Source: a virus
Length of the DNA: 42,418 bases
Reading direction: 5' to 3' (one strand)
IMG/VR virus record: IMGVR_UViG_3300046018_000178
Location: 1-42,418 of that record
The translations under genes were made by a program, and so were the position numbers. The first letter of the stretch is position 1, and the number at the start of each line of letters is the position of its first letter. The notes below the pieces were generated by a model. The model did no database searches and was not told the origin of the DNA. It saw nothing but the letters and a program-made list of their open reading frames with translations. Positions 17,912 through 25,651 of this stretch are shown piece by piece.

Positions 17912-18787
17912 ATGCGTTTGAGATCCATATTCGGGATTCTGCTCACGGCTTCGGTAGCGTGGACGGCGGTCCTCGTCTCCGCGCAGGCCCCGCCGCTTGC
18001 CAAGGTGTCGGCCCCGGTTGCGGCCATCGTCAGCAACGCGAAACTTGTCTCCATCTCGGCCCCGCCAACGGTTGCGGCCGGCGCGGCGTTCTCCGCGACT
18101 GTCACGGTCCAAAACACCGGCCCCGAGACGTGGACCGTGGGGCCGACCGGGTACAAGCTCGGCTCGTTCAACGACGTGGCGACGTGGGGTATCGGCCGGG
18201 TCGAACTGGCCGCGAACGTGCCGCCCGGTGGGCAGGCGACGTTCGCGATCAACGCGACGGCACCGGGAACGGGCGGGGCTTTTCAATTCCAGTGGCGCAT
18301 GGTCCATGAGGGGGTGGCGTGGTTCGGGGACACCGCGACGGCGAACATTACCGTCACGGGCGGGACGCCAGTTCCTCCGACTCCCGGCCCGGTTGGCGGC
18401 ATACCGATACCGAAGGTCGGCTGCTGCGAATCGGTCCTGATTGCGGCCCTTCCCCGCGCCCCGGAAGTGCCGTTGCCCGGCCGTGTGACGGTGTGGACTA
18501 ACACCAGCGGGCAGACGCTCTACATCTTCCAGACGTACCTCTGGACGGGCGTAGACGTGGGCGGCGTGTGCGACACCACGGTGCATATCCGCAAGACCAG
18601 CACCGGGTCGATCATCGGCCTATTCCCGTGGGACCATTACGCCTCGGCTACCGGGGCGCACGGCGTATTGACCCAGTTGCAGTACCCGTGTGAATTGCCG
18701 CCGGGCGAGACGCTGACCGTGACACAGTTCGGAGCGCCTTCAGTCCAGACCCAGCACACAGCCCAGATTTATTACACGGTGAAGTAA
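17912..18787 (+). CDS. exported protein with NBR1-type Ig-like domain
   Basis: 291 residues with a signal peptide (basic MRLRS, hydrophobic core, likely cut after VLVSAQA). Residues about 50-150 match the NBR1/FW Ig-like pattern: NTGPETW, VPPGGQATF, FQWRM and FGDTATANITV. A Pro/Thr linker near 155-165 leads to a second beta-rich domain with Cys residues (CCESV, VCDTT, PCELPPGE). GGAG lies 11 nt upstream of the ATG. An exported Ig-fold protein could sit on the host surface or in the virion; host-surface modification or exclusion is inference. Confidence 0.7.
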   Translation: MRLRSIFGILLTASVAWTAVLVSAQAPPLAKVSAPVAAIVSNAKLVSISAPPTVAAGAAFSATVTVQNTGPETWTVGPTGYKLGSFNDVATWGIGRVELAANVPPGGQATFAINATAPGTGGAFQFQWRMVHEGVAWFGDTATANITVTGGTPVPPTPGPVGGIPIPKVGCCESVLIAALPRAPEVPLPGRVTVWTNTSGQTLYIFQTYLWTGVDVGGVCDTTVHIRKTSTGSIIGLFPWDHYASATGAHGVLTQLQYPCELPPGETLTVTQFGAPSVQTQHTAQIYYTVK

Positions 18788-18821
18788 CCGAATCCGTTTA
18801 TGCGATTGGAAGGGGCAGCGG

Positions 18822-19253
18822 ATGAACGATGAGATTTTGTTGACGGCGACGGGGCAGGTTGCGGCCGGCGCGGCGGGCGGCGCGGGGGCAATCTTCCTAT
18901 CGCCCCCGATGACGCGACGCGAGGCCGGTTGCCGCCTGTTCGTGTCCGTGGTCGGTCCGTTCTTCGCTACGCCGTTCGTCGTGACGCAGATCGGCATGGA
19001 CATGGACAACCCGCAACCTGGGCAGCTTCGAAAGGCCCTCGGCATCAACGCGGGCCTCGGATTCCTGTCGTGGGCATCGTTCGGGGTGTTGATGGCGTGG
19101 ACCGAGACCATGAGCATCGGGGCGAAAGCCAAGGGGCCGCTCTGGTTCGCGTCCACGGTATTGCAGGTGGTTCGCGGCGGCCAACCGGTGACGACGCTGA
19201 CAACGACGACGATTTCTAACATCCCGCCCGATACGACCAAGGGGGCACCGTGA
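18822..19253 (+). CDS. membrane protein, possible holin
   Basis: 143 residues with a GGGG site before ATG 18822. Three hydrophobic stretches are visible: near residues 5-28 (TGQVAAGAAGGAGAIFL), 38-58 (RLFVSVVGPFFATPFVVTQI) and 74-92 (INAGLGFLSWASFGVLMAW), then a polar Thr-rich tail. It is followed by two more small membrane proteins, overlapping by 4 nt and 4 nt. A set of small overlapping membrane genes at the end of a late operon is the usual place for holin/antiholin or spanin genes. No motif proves it. Confidence 0.5.
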   Translation: MNDEILLTATGQVAAGAAGGAGAIFLSPPMTRREAGCRLFVSVVGPFFATPFVVTQIGMDMDNPQPGQLRKALGINAGLGFLSWASFGVLMAWTETMSIGAKAKGPLWFASTVLQVVRGGQPVTTLTTTTISNIPPDTTKGAP

Positions 19254-19480
19254 GAGGCAACGACTTCAAGCATTTACTGGCATTCTCCGCGCTGGCATCC
19301 GGCCTGCTCTGGAAACTGGCGGGCATCGGTTGCGGCGAAATGCCGAGCGGGTTTTCCGTCCCGCTAATCGCGGTGGCGTGCATCCTCACGGGCTACTACG
19401 GCGGGCGGATCTTCGGCGGCACTTGCGGGTGCGCGGCGAAGGCCCCGGTAGAGGCCGACCATTTCGAGATCCGCCCGTGA
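19250..19480 (+). CDS. small membrane protein
   Basis: 76 residues from a GTG that overlaps the previous stop (GTGA). Two hydrophobic stretches: LLAFSALASGLLWKLAGI near residues 9-26 and VPLIAVACILTGYYGG near 37-52, separated by a short Cys-containing turn, and a short polar C-terminus with three Cys. Could be part of a holin or lysis-timing set with its neighbours. No family recognised. Confidence 0.5.
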   Translation: MRGNDFKHLLAFSALASGLLWKLAGIGCGEMPSGFSVPLIAVACILTGYYGGRIFGGTCGCAAKAPVEADHFEIRP

Positions 19481-19581
19481 GCCGGGACGATGCGAGACTG
19501 ATCGCCGCAGGCACTGTCGGCGGCATGGCAATCGCGCTCGCGTGCTGGGTAATCGGTCATATGATCGCCCGGAATTTCTAA
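19477..19581 (+). CDS. 34-residue single-span membrane protein
   Basis: A small gene whose GTG start overlaps the previous stop (GTGA at 19477-19480). The product has a charged start (SRDDAR), one hydrophobic segment (AGTVGGMAIALACWVIGHMIA) and a short RNF end. Its stop overlaps the stop region of the leftward gene that follows (19578-19922). Tight coupling with the two upstream membrane genes supports it as real. Confidence 0.55.
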   Translation: MSRDDARLIAAGTVGGMAIALACWVIGHMIARNF

Positions 19582-19922
19582 TCGCCCTTCGGCCCATCCC
19601 GGAACTGATACCGCGCCTCCCGCGTTTCGACCGGGACAATCCGGCCCAACATCGGGGTTGCCTTTTTCAGGACGTACCGCATTCCGACAAGGGCGTTTTC
19701 GTCCCGCGTGCCGTGGCGAGTCAAGCATTCATCGACCGCCAGATACCCCTGCAAAAACACCTCGGTCGTCTTCCCGTTGCCGGCGACGATTCGCAGGAAC
19801 AGTTCGGGCTCTTTCGTGGCCGATTCGCGGGCCGTCGTGAGGCGCGCGTACCGAATGACCCCGCGCGGTTGCACGCGGTTCTTCCCGTGGCCCCGCATAT
19901 CCTGATACCGTGGATCTGACAT
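19578..19922 (-). CDS. leftward hypothetical protein
   Basis: 114 residues, one of only two leftward genes I support. Codon use is strongly GC at third positions on the minus strand. The product is basic in its first third (DMRGHGKNRVQPRGVIRYAR) and has no recognisable HTH, Cys motif or membrane segment. It is converged on by the small membrane gene, overlapping by 4 nt at the stops. A good sigma70-like promoter ends only about 7 bases before the ATG, so its mRNA would be almost leaderless. Being opposed to everything around it, a regulator or early function is possible, but not shown. Confidence 0.65.
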   Translation of the reverse strand: MSDPRYQDMRGHGKNRVQPRGVIRYARLTTARESATKEPELFLRIVAGNGKTTEVFLQGYLAVDECLTRHGTRDENALVGMRYVLKKATPMLGRIVPVETREARYQFRDGPKGD

Positions 19923-19929
19923 TCAGAGG

Positions 19930-19958
19930 ATTCTATTGACCGGCGAAATGACCATCAA
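19930..19958 (-). promoter_or_regulatory. sigma70-like promoter of the leftward gene
   Basis: On the minus strand: TTGATG (complement of 19953-19958), exactly 17 bases, then TAGAAT (complement of 19930-19935), 4/6 and 5/6 matches to consensus. Predicted start lies at about 19922-19923, at or next to the ATG at 19922, giving a leaderless or near-leaderless message. No ribosome binding site is present between them, which agrees. Confidence 0.6.
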
Positions 19959-19964
19959 ATGACC
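19946..19964. repeat. direct repeat AAATGACC at the leftward promoter
   Basis: AAATGACC occurs at 19946-19953 and again at 19957-19964, start to start 11 bases, so about one helical turn apart. The copies flank and overlap the -35 of the leftward promoter, as expected for a two-site operator. The binding protein is unknown. Confidence 0.45.
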
Positions 19965-20342
19965 GGACGGCGGGGAGCGGTCTTTAGATACGAACCGAGC
20001 CGCCGGGGCACACCGGCGGCCCGAGGACGTGCCGTCATATCGGAGCGGCGCGTTTCATCAATTCGGCCACGGCCGCGAGCGCCGTGGAGATTTGTCCGTC
20101 TCTCCGGACCGTCAAGCCTAGTTAAGGTCGGCTTTCGCCCCGTCATCCTATCCGCCCGCCCCGGTTCGCGTCAAGGGATCATTTCGCAAATCGCCCTTGA
20201 TTTTCGATTCAAGAATGAGAAAATGAATCTGTCGGACAACCCGTCTGTTAGCGGGCCGACGAAATGCACAACGAACTTCCCGGCGGCGGCAACCGATACG
20301 TCTAACAGCGATACCGGAACGCCGCCGGGCGGACATTCCGCG
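19965..20342. other. gap with GC-rich hairpins before endonuclease copy 1
   Basis: About 380 bases with no gene I can support; in-frame upward extension of the endonuclease exists but the homologous copy 2 starts at the position equivalent to 20343. It holds three stem-loops: GCCGCCGG/CCGGCGGC at 19999-20020 with a 6-base loop; a nested one around 20232-20260 (GTCGG/CCGAC enclosing CCCG/CGGG); and CCCGGCGGC at 20279-20287 pairing with GCCGCCGGG at 20321-20329, just before the start. CGATAC is repeated inside the last loop. Confidence 0.5.
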
Positions 20343-20945
20343 ATGCCAATTCAGAGAACGTGCGAAGAGTGCGGAAAGGCGTTTGAGTGCAATCCCGGCG
20401 ACGTCGCTCGCGGGTGGGGTAAAACTTGCAGCCGTATCTGTAAGAGCGCAGCCCAGGCCACGCACGGGAACCGCAAAACCCGTCTCTATGGGGTGTGGGA
20501 CAGTATGCGACAGCGGTGCTCCAACCCGAAAGCCGCTGGCTATGCGGATTACGGCGGACGGGGCATCACGGTTTGCCCGGAGTGGCAAGCCTCGTTCGTG
20601 TCCTTCCGCGATTGGGCAAACGCCAACGGCCTCCGCGACGACCTGGAAATTGACCGCATCGACACTGACGGAAATTACGAACCTTCGAACTGCCGCTGGG
20701 TGACGCGACAGCAGAATTGCATGAACCGCCGCAAGTACCGCAACAACAAGTCGGGATTCAAGGGCGTCAGCGTCAGTGGCCGCAAGTGGGAAGCCCAGAT
20801 TATGGCTAGAGGAATTGCCGAATATCTGGGTGCGTTCGCCACGCCCGAAGACGCCGCAAGAGCCTATGACAAGGCGAGCCTGCGATTGCACGGCGAATTC
20901 GGCATACGCAACTTTCCAGAAACCAAAACGGAGGAATCCCGATGA
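20343..20945 (+). CDS. HNH-AP2 homing-type endonuclease, copy 1
   Basis: 200 residues from ATG 20343. Residues 7-33 hold a zinc finger (CEEC at 7-10, C29, C33). Residues about 66-130 form the HNH-type nuclease (DYGGRGITVCPEW, then LEIDRIDTDGNYEPSNCRWVT at 101-121 read as LEIDRIDTDG and NYEPSNCRWVT), and 137-190 an AP2 DNA-binding domain (SGFKGVSVSG, AARAYDKASLRLHGEFG). Such free-standing nucleases spread by cutting alleles that lack them. Start chosen because copy 2, with the same 200-residue length, begins with the same MPI-RTC. The 3' end overlaps the next ATG (ATGA). Confidence 0.85.
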   Translation: MPIQRTCEECGKAFECNPGDVARGWGKTCSRICKSAAQATHGNRKTRLYGVWDSMRQRCSNPKAAGYADYGGRGITVCPEWQASFVSFRDWANANGLRDDLEIDRIDTDGNYEPSNCRWVTRQQNCMNRRKYRNNKSGFKGVSVSGRKWEAQIMARGIAEYLGAFATPEDAARAYDKASLRLHGEFGIRNFPETKTEESR

Positions 20946-21577
20946 GCGAGCAATACCAGATAGTCAGGGCGTGGAAGGATAACGGCGAACTTGACACCGA
21001 GCCGGCATTCTGCCGACTGTCTATCAGGGTCAATGAATTGATGGCAGACGGGTGGAATCCGTCTGGCGGAATCGCCGTCATTCCGGAAACCAAAACCAAG
21101 CTGTTCAGCATTCAGCAGGCCATGATCCGCCTCCCCCTCGCAACCACGGCCGAACCGCCGAAGCCCGACCTGAACCCCGTCCGCGACCCGTGGCCGCGCG
21201 ACATTTGGATCAGTTCGGCGAAAGAGTACATCTACCGGAACCCGCCCGTTCCCGTGGCGTGGGACAAGTTCTACCACTACCGGCGGGTTGACGCCACGGT
21301 GAAGCCCGAACCCCTACCGACGCCGGAAGAACTGCAGGCGGCGCTCGCCAAGATCGAGAAGGTCGAACCGCCCCCGGTGAAATGCGTCGGATGCGGCGGC
21401 CACTGCTATTCGGGCGTCGGCCCCGACGGCTACTGCGGCGATCACTGCCGGGCGATCAATCCGGGGATGGAAAAGCCCGAACCGTGCGCCCGGTGCAAGG
21501 GAACCAAGAAAGCCCCCTACCAAGGCCAGGCCTTCCCGTGCGTGGACTGCTGCCCGGGAGAATGGGCGTATTGCTGA
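20942..21577 (+). CDS. DUF1737-like protein with C-terminal zinc-finger pairs
   Basis: 211 residues. Residues 1-50 (YQIVRAWKDN, VNELMADGWNPSGGIAVI) match the short DUF1737 pattern in which a GW-P-GG turn is diagnostic. The middle is Pro-rich. The C-terminal third has two Cys clusters: CVGCGGHC with CGDHC, then CARCKG with CVDCC, suggesting two zinc sites of the DnaJ type. The start overlaps the endonuclease stop by 4 nt. Function unknown; nucleic-acid or protein binding would fit. Confidence 0.6.
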   Translation: MSEQYQIVRAWKDNGELDTEPAFCRLSIRVNELMADGWNPSGGIAVIPETKTKLFSIQQAMIRLPLATTAEPPKPDLNPVRDPWPRDIWISSAKEYIYRNPPVPVAWDKFYHYRRVDATVKPEPLPTPEELQAALAKIEKVEPPPVKCVGCGGHCYSGVGPDGYCGDHCRAINPGMEKPEPCARCKGTKKAPYQGQAFPCVDCCPGEWAYC

Positions 21578-21639
21578 TTCCGGGATTCCGGTTGAAAGCG
21601 GGCGATTCCGTTGGTACGATGGGGGATAGGAAAAAGAAA

Positions 21640-21668
21640 GCACCCGCCGGTTATCAGCCGACGGGTGC
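21640..21668 (-). terminator. minus-strand intrinsic terminator-like hairpin
   Basis: GCACCCG-C-CGG pairs with CCG-A-CGGGTGC (11 positions, one mismatch) around a 7-base loop TTATCAG. On the minus strand the stem is followed by TTTCTTTTT (complement of 21631-21639). On the plus strand there is no U-run. No leftward gene is visible directly upstream of it on the minus strand, so it may block antisense transcription. Confidence 0.5.
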
Positions 21669-22190
21669 CAAGATGTTCGGCTCTTGCGGAAGCCATACAT
21701 CAATTCCAATGTCATCATACGGTTTTCGGGCCGGATGGTTCAAGTGGGATTTCTAATTCATTTCGCGGCCGGGGTTCCGGCTCAACAAAACCACCGTTGA
21801 CGCTGGAAATCGACCGGGACAAATACCGGCCGTCGCGGGAATCGGAGATCCAATCGCAGGGCCGATTCATCCCGGATACAAATTCCGGGGGCGCGCGAAC
21901 ATTGCGATGCGCGGGAAGGCACTTTCGGGACGGCAGTGTCCCGACTGGTTGGAAGTGGGGCTACGGCCTCCGAGGGGAAGGTTCTCCCCGCGCGTTCACC
22001 ATGAGTATCCTATACTCCGACCGACCGACACCGATAACTCGCGGGACATCACAGACCGGCTGACTTTTCTGACGACTTCGGCGATTTTGCAGAATACCCA
22101 TACGGCCGGAAGATTCCGGACGGCGGGGCTAGGGCAAGAGCAACGGGGGAGACGGGGAACCACGCGGGGAAGGCGATCCTAAGAGGAGGA
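21669..22190. other. gap without a convincing gene
   Basis: Between the gene ending at 21577 and the HAD gene at 22294 there is about 700 bases. Open frames exist on the plus strand (to 22063 and to 22182) but their composition is Arg/Pro/Gly-rich and third-position GC bias is weak. No family match is seen on either strand. A 13-base palindrome AGTATCCTATACT lies at about 22004-22016. Possibly decayed coding DNA. Confidence 0.4.
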
Positions 22191-22211
22191 GGGGAGGGAG
22201 GGAAGAATGGG
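22191..22211 (+). other. G-quadruplex motif in a polypurine tract
   Basis: GGGG-A-GGG-A-GGG-AAGAAT-GGG: four G-runs with loops of 1, 1 and 6 bases, inside a purine-only stretch from about 22181. It could fold on the coding strand or its transcript, 80 bases upstream of the HAD gene start. Folding is not shown. Confidence 0.45.
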
Positions 22212-22293
22212 ACAGGGGTCGTTCTTGGACTTTGATCTACTCTGGAAGGCCAGATTCCGCCCTACCGAAATTCGCCCGCGAACTGGAGGATGC

Positions 22294-22794
22294 GTGAAAC
22301 TGATTTTCCTCGACATCGACGGCGTATTAAACGGCCACGAATTCAACGCGGATGCCATGAGCAGCACGTTCGACCGCGACAAGGTGCACGTCCTCAACCG
22401 CATCCTGAAAGAGACGGACGCGAAGATCGTCCTGACTTCCGCATGGAGGTATTTGGTCCACCGGGGCGAGATGAATTTGGAGGGCCTGAATTGGCTCCTA
22501 AAATCGCACGGCATCATGGATGGCCGGCTGGCTGGAATCACTCGAATGGATACGATGGAGCGGCCGGTCTACAGGGGCGATTTGAATTCGTGGCCGGCGA
22601 CTAACGAACGTGGTCGGCAGATAACCGATTGGATTGCCGAAAACCTCCCCGACCACAATGGCATCGCCTATATTGCCGTGGACGACTTGGATCTTGGAAT
22701 TATCGAAGAGGGTCACGCCTTCATTCAGACCGATCCGAAGGTCGGTTTGACGCATTCGCACGCGGACAAAATAATTCGATTTCTGAACGGATGA
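22294..22794 (+). CDS. HAD-family phosphatase (polynucleotide-repair type)
   Basis: 166 residues from GTG 22294, with GGAGG about 6 nt upstream. Motif I is LDIDGVLN with nucleophile and acid/base Asp7 and Asp9. Motif II is LTSAWRY at about 47-53. A late AVDDLDLG gives the metal-binding acidic motif. This layout is that of small HAD proteins (SAK-type, kinase-phosphatase-related) found in phages and linked to nucleic-acid end repair. Substrate not visible. An in-frame ATG at 22207 would add a non-homologous leader and is rejected. Confidence 0.75.
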   Translation: MKLIFLDIDGVLNGHEFNADAMSSTFDRDKVHVLNRILKETDAKIVLTSAWRYLVHRGEMNLEGLNWLLKSHGIMDGRLAGITRMDTMERPVYRGDLNSWPATNERGRQITDWIAENLPDHNGIAYIAVDDLDLGIIEEGHAFIQTDPKVGLTHSHADKIIRFLNG

Positions 22795-22816
22795 AACCCG
22801 AACTGGAGGATTGACG

Positions 22817-23188
22817 ATGAGCGAGACTGACGATGACGACCGCCTTGACGCGATAGATTACGCATTCATGGCGATGCTGACGGACAAGCCGGAGACGCGG
22901 CTGAAATGCCTTGCGAAGGTGCAAGAGTTGAAGCCGCTCTACCGAACCCCGCCCGCGATCCTGGAAGCCGTGGAAACGGCGACGGGGACCGGGGCGTTCG
23001 CGGCGAAGGTCTGCCGCGATACATGGGGCCACCTCGACAGCGAAGAGCCGCCCCCGTGGACCCCGCGAACCGCCGCCGAGGTGCGGACGCTGGTGGGGAT
23101 GGTGGGGGTCCATATCGCGGAGAGCGATTCGGCGATTGGAGAGGCGGACCCGGTGCCGGTGCCGGTCGTTGTGGAGATCGTCGAATGA
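22817..23188 (+). CDS. hypothetical acidic protein
   Basis: 123 residues from ATG 22817 with GGAGG 8 nt before it. It begins with an acidic run (ETDDDD) and has a helical middle (MAMLTDKPETRLKCLAKVQELK) and a Val/Pro-rich end. It overlaps the next start by 4 nt (ATGA). I recognise no family. Could be an accessory of the HAD/small gene cassette. Confidence 0.5.
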   Translation: MSETDDDDRLDAIDYAFMAMLTDKPETRLKCLAKVQELKPLYRTPPAILEAVETATGTGAFAAKVCRDTWGHLDSEEPPPWTPRTAAEVRTLVGMVGVHIAESDSAIGEADPVPVPVVVEIVE

Positions 23189-23466
23189 AGACCGCCGAAC
23201 ACGTCAGCGAAATCCGGGTGACGGATGCGTCCGTCGCCAAGGTGAAATTGCATCTCAAGAAAGCCGAAGAGAAGGCCTTGGAGTTCCAAATGAAGAGCGA
23301 TGCCGATATTGCTTTCGACCAGGATTTCGCGGCCATGAGCCGGCTGTACATCCGCGATTTGATAACCGGAGCGGAGAAGGAATCCATCCGTAAGCGGATC
23401 GTTTCGAAGTCGCTGGAAGATGCCGAACGCAAGGCAAAGGTTGAAGCCGGCCCCGAAACCCGCTAG
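23185..23466 (+). CDS. small charged helical protein, unknown
   Basis: 93 residues, start coupled to the preceding stop (ATGA). Highly charged and predicted helical (KVKLHLKKAEEKALEFQMKSD, read as KVKLHLKKAEE and KALEFQMKSD), possibly a coiled coil. Ends two bases before an ATG that belongs to the following region. Unknown function. Confidence 0.5.
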   Translation: MKTAEHVSEIRVTDASVAKVKLHLKKAEEKALEFQMKSDADIAFDQDFAAMSRLYIRDLITGAEKESIRKRIVSKSLEDAERKAKVEAGPETR

Positions 23467-23521
23467 AATGCGGGCAGCGGTTCCGCCCTACGTCGCTCCC
23501 CGTTCCTGTCTGGAGACTCCC

Positions 23522-24310
23522 TTGAGATTCTTTCTTCTCGCATATCTGGCGGTGGCTGTCGCGCACACGGCGCGGGCCGATGACCCCGGCAAGCCCGAAA
23601 TCTATTCCCTATCGCCGGAGGCTCAAGCGGCACCTGCGCCTGCGCCGCCGAAGGACACGGCGAAGATCGTCCCGAAGGAATCGAAATACTTTTCGGTGAA
23701 GAACTACGCGGGGCGCGTCGGATGGGAGTGTGACGGTGACGCGGTCGTGTCCGGCAAGTCAGTCAAGGGCGCCGTGGTGCCGATGCTGTCAGCGGACGGG
23801 AAGCTGCTGCAAAGCGAAGTGCCGGTGGGTTCGTTGATCGTCATCGGCGTGAAGGCCGGCAGCGTGAAGATCAAGGCTCTGGGCATCAACTCGGAAGGGG
23901 ACCCGGTAACTTTAGCTTCAATCCTTTTGACCGTGGACGACGGAACGAAGCCCAACCCCCCGCCCATCCCGCCGAAGCCCGAACCGGAACCGACGCCGCA
24001 ACCCGTGGCCAGCAAGCTCTATTTCGTCGTCGTGGAAGACGTTCAAGCCCGAACGGTTGAGACGGCCAAAGTCCTCAACAATCAACTCTGGTGGCAAAAC
24101 CTGAAAGCGGCCGGGCACTCCTACAAGTGGTACGACAAATCGTCTGCCGAGGCGGCCGGCGTCGCCTACGCCAAATACGTCGCCGACAAGTCGATCCCGC
24201 TCCCGGCCCTGGTCGTGGCCGACGCGGCATCGGGCAAAGTGCTGGACACGCTGCCCCTGCCCACGACCGCCGCAATGGATACCCTCATCAAGAAATTCAC
24301 GGGGAAATAA
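23522..24310 (+). CDS. exported protein with C-terminal thioredoxin-like region
   Basis: 262 residues from TTG 23522, chosen because it gives a clean signal peptide (MRFFLLAYLAVAVAHTARA, then DDPGKPE) with GGAG 9 nt upstream. An in-frame ATG at 23468 would precede it with 18 non-signal residues. After a Pro/Ala-rich stretch comes a beta-rich domain, a second Pro linker near residue 145-155, then about 100 residues (KLYFVVVEDVQ, ALVVADAASGKVLDTLPLP) that look thioredoxin-like, without a CxxC. It overlaps nothing; the next gene starts at its stop. Role unknown. Confidence 0.6.
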   Translation: MRFFLLAYLAVAVAHTARADDPGKPEIYSLSPEAQAAPAPAPPKDTAKIVPKESKYFSVKNYAGRVGWECDGDAVVSGKSVKGAVVPMLSADGKLLQSEVPVGSLIVIGVKAGSVKIKALGINSEGDPVTLASILLTVDDGTKPNPPPIPPKPEPEPTPQPVASKLYFVVVEDVQARTVETAKVLNNQLWWQNLKAAGHSYKWYDKSSAEAAGVAYAKYVADKSIPLPALVVADAASGKVLDTLPLPTTAAMDTLIKKFTGK

Positions 24311-25144
24311 ATGGACCCTATCGAAATCGAAGACGCCAGCGGCCAGCTTCGCCGGCTCGGTACCATCCCACAGAACCCCGGATTCGTCTCCGCGTTCCCG
24401 GCGTTCGAGGACAGTTTCGCCGTCCTGGAAGACTCCCAAATCCGCGACCTGATTACCGACCCGAACCGCCACGCGGGGCGGGAAATCTTCGGGCCGAATT
24501 GGACCCTTGACCAGAAGTCCAAGGGCAGTTGCAACGGCCACGCCGGGGCCGAGGCTGTCATGCGGGTGAACTACCTTCGCGGCTACGAATGCCAACTGCT
24601 TTCCGGGGCCTACGTCTATTCGTGGATCAACGGCGGGCGGGACAACGGTTCGGCCCTCGAAGACGGCATGGGCGCGATTCAGGAACACGGATCGTGCCCC
24701 CTGAATATGTGCCCGTGGGACCATATCTACCGATCCCAAATATCGGCGACGGCGGACGCCGAAGCGATCAAGCGGCGGGGAGCAAAGGCCTACGCAGCCA
24801 AGACGCCGAGGGGATTCCGCTCCGGCATCGCCAAGGGATTCATGGGGGTTATCGCGGTCCACGTCGGCGACAACTATATGGACCTCGACAAGAACGACGT
24901 GCCCCGCGTAGACAACGGGCCGGGGAATCACGCCCGGTCGGTCGATGACCTGCGGATTATCGACGGCGTGGAGATGTTCGACTCTATCGGTTCGTGGGGA
25001 ACCAGCGTCGGCAACAAAGGCCGGTGGCGGTACACTTGGGACAACTTCGCCCAGACGTTCCCCAATCACACGTTTTACCTGCTGCCGACCTCGAATGACC
25101 TTGCGGACGGCGGATCCCCGCCCGTCCCCGTGGCAATGATTTAG
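24311..25144 (+). CDS. papain-like cysteine protease (C1 family-like)
   Basis: 277 residues directly after the exported protein. The active-site Gln-Cys is visible as DQKSKGSCNGHAGA with Gln68 and Cys74, the catalytic His as GPGNHARSVDD with His207, and the downstream SWG block as IGSWGTSVGNKGRW at 226-239. In papains the residue before SWG is Asn; here it is Gly227, so the oxyanion/His-orienting Asn is missing or supplied elsewhere. No signal peptide seen. Candidate roles: lysis (peptidoglycan peptide cleavage), virion maturation, or attack on host proteins. The next gene is a small membrane-like protein. Confidence 0.75.
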   Translation: MDPIEIEDASGQLRRLGTIPQNPGFVSAFPAFEDSFAVLEDSQIRDLITDPNRHAGREIFGPNWTLDQKSKGSCNGHAGAEAVMRVNYLRGYECQLLSGAYVYSWINGGRDNGSALEDGMGAIQEHGSCPLNMCPWDHIYRSQISATADAEAIKRRGAKAYAAKTPRGFRSGIAKGFMGVIAVHVGDNYMDLDKNDVPRVDNGPGNHARSVDDLRIIDGVEMFDSIGSWGTSVGNKGRWRYTWDNFAQTFPNHTFYLLPTSNDLADGGSPPVPVAMI

Positions 25145-25153
25145 ACCCTTACT

Positions 25154-25161
25154 TTCGCCCG
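25154..25161 (+). repeat. TTCGCCCG leader motif (recurrent)
   Basis: This octamer, usually preceded by T/C and followed by GT or CG, lies in the gap before the gene at 25181. The same word, or 7 of 8 bases of it, appears in the gaps before several neighbouring genes: 22271, 26439, 26705, 26957 (ATCGCCCG), 28188 (TTCGCCCT), 28318 and 29152. Role unknown; it sits 20-40 bases upstream of start codons, between the previous stop and the ribosome binding site. Confidence 0.45.
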
Positions 25162-25180
25162 TGACCGTTAGGAGATTGTT

Positions 25181-25618
25181 ATGATTGCTGTCTTGTTACC
25201 CCTGATTCTCGCGGCCGCCGAGAAGATCCTCGCCGGCTCGCTGCTTCGGTTCTTGCTGCCGTGGTTCGCGGAGAAGTTCGGCAGCTTCCTCAAGGCCCAG
25301 CCCGAAGGCATGGTGTCGAACGTGGGCGCGGCCCCCGAAGACCTGAAGGCCTGGCTCGCCGCGAAGCTCGATGCGTTCGCCGACTCGATTCCCCACGCGA
25401 TTCTGCGGAGCATCGCGCGGCTGCTCATCAACCGAATCGAAGGCCCTTTGCTTGACACGATATGGGACGGACTATTCGCGGCTTCCATCGTGCCGGCCCC
25501 GAGCGGCGACTTCCCGAAGCCCGAAATCGTCGTCATGGCGAAGGTGGCGATGCCGCTGCCGTCGATGGCCGAAGTGGAAGATATGTGCCGTGCGGAAACG
25601 GCGTCACTCTGCGCCTAA
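25181..25618 (+). CDS. small membrane-associated protein, possible lysis partner
   Basis: 145 residues with GGAG 9 nt before ATG 25181. The N-terminus is hydrophobic (IAVLLPLILAAAEKILAGSLLRFLLPWF), a likely membrane anchor. Further amphipathic helices follow, one being WLAAKLDAFADSIPHAIL, and the C-terminus has Cys and acidic residues. It follows the protease gene by 36 bases. A holin or protease partner is possible from position only. Confidence 0.5.
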   Translation: MIAVLLPLILAAAEKILAGSLLRFLLPWFAEKFGSFLKAQPEGMVSNVGAAPEDLKAWLAAKLDAFADSIPHAILRSIARLLINRIEGPLLDTIWDGLFAASIVPAPSGDFPKPEIVVMAKVAMPLPSMAEVEDMCRAETASLCA

Positions 25619-25651
25619 AGCAGAGTCCATGAAATCAAAGAATGTTTATGC

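Noticed and set aside
20479-20912. AP2 domains as a sign of plant DNA contamination
   Set aside because: HNH-AP2 fusions are common in phages and bacteria, and codon use matches the surrounding genes.
21611-22182. Plus-strand frames in the gap after 21577
   Set aside because: Weak codon bias, Arg/Pro/Gly-rich products and no motif; no ribosome binding site for the best start.
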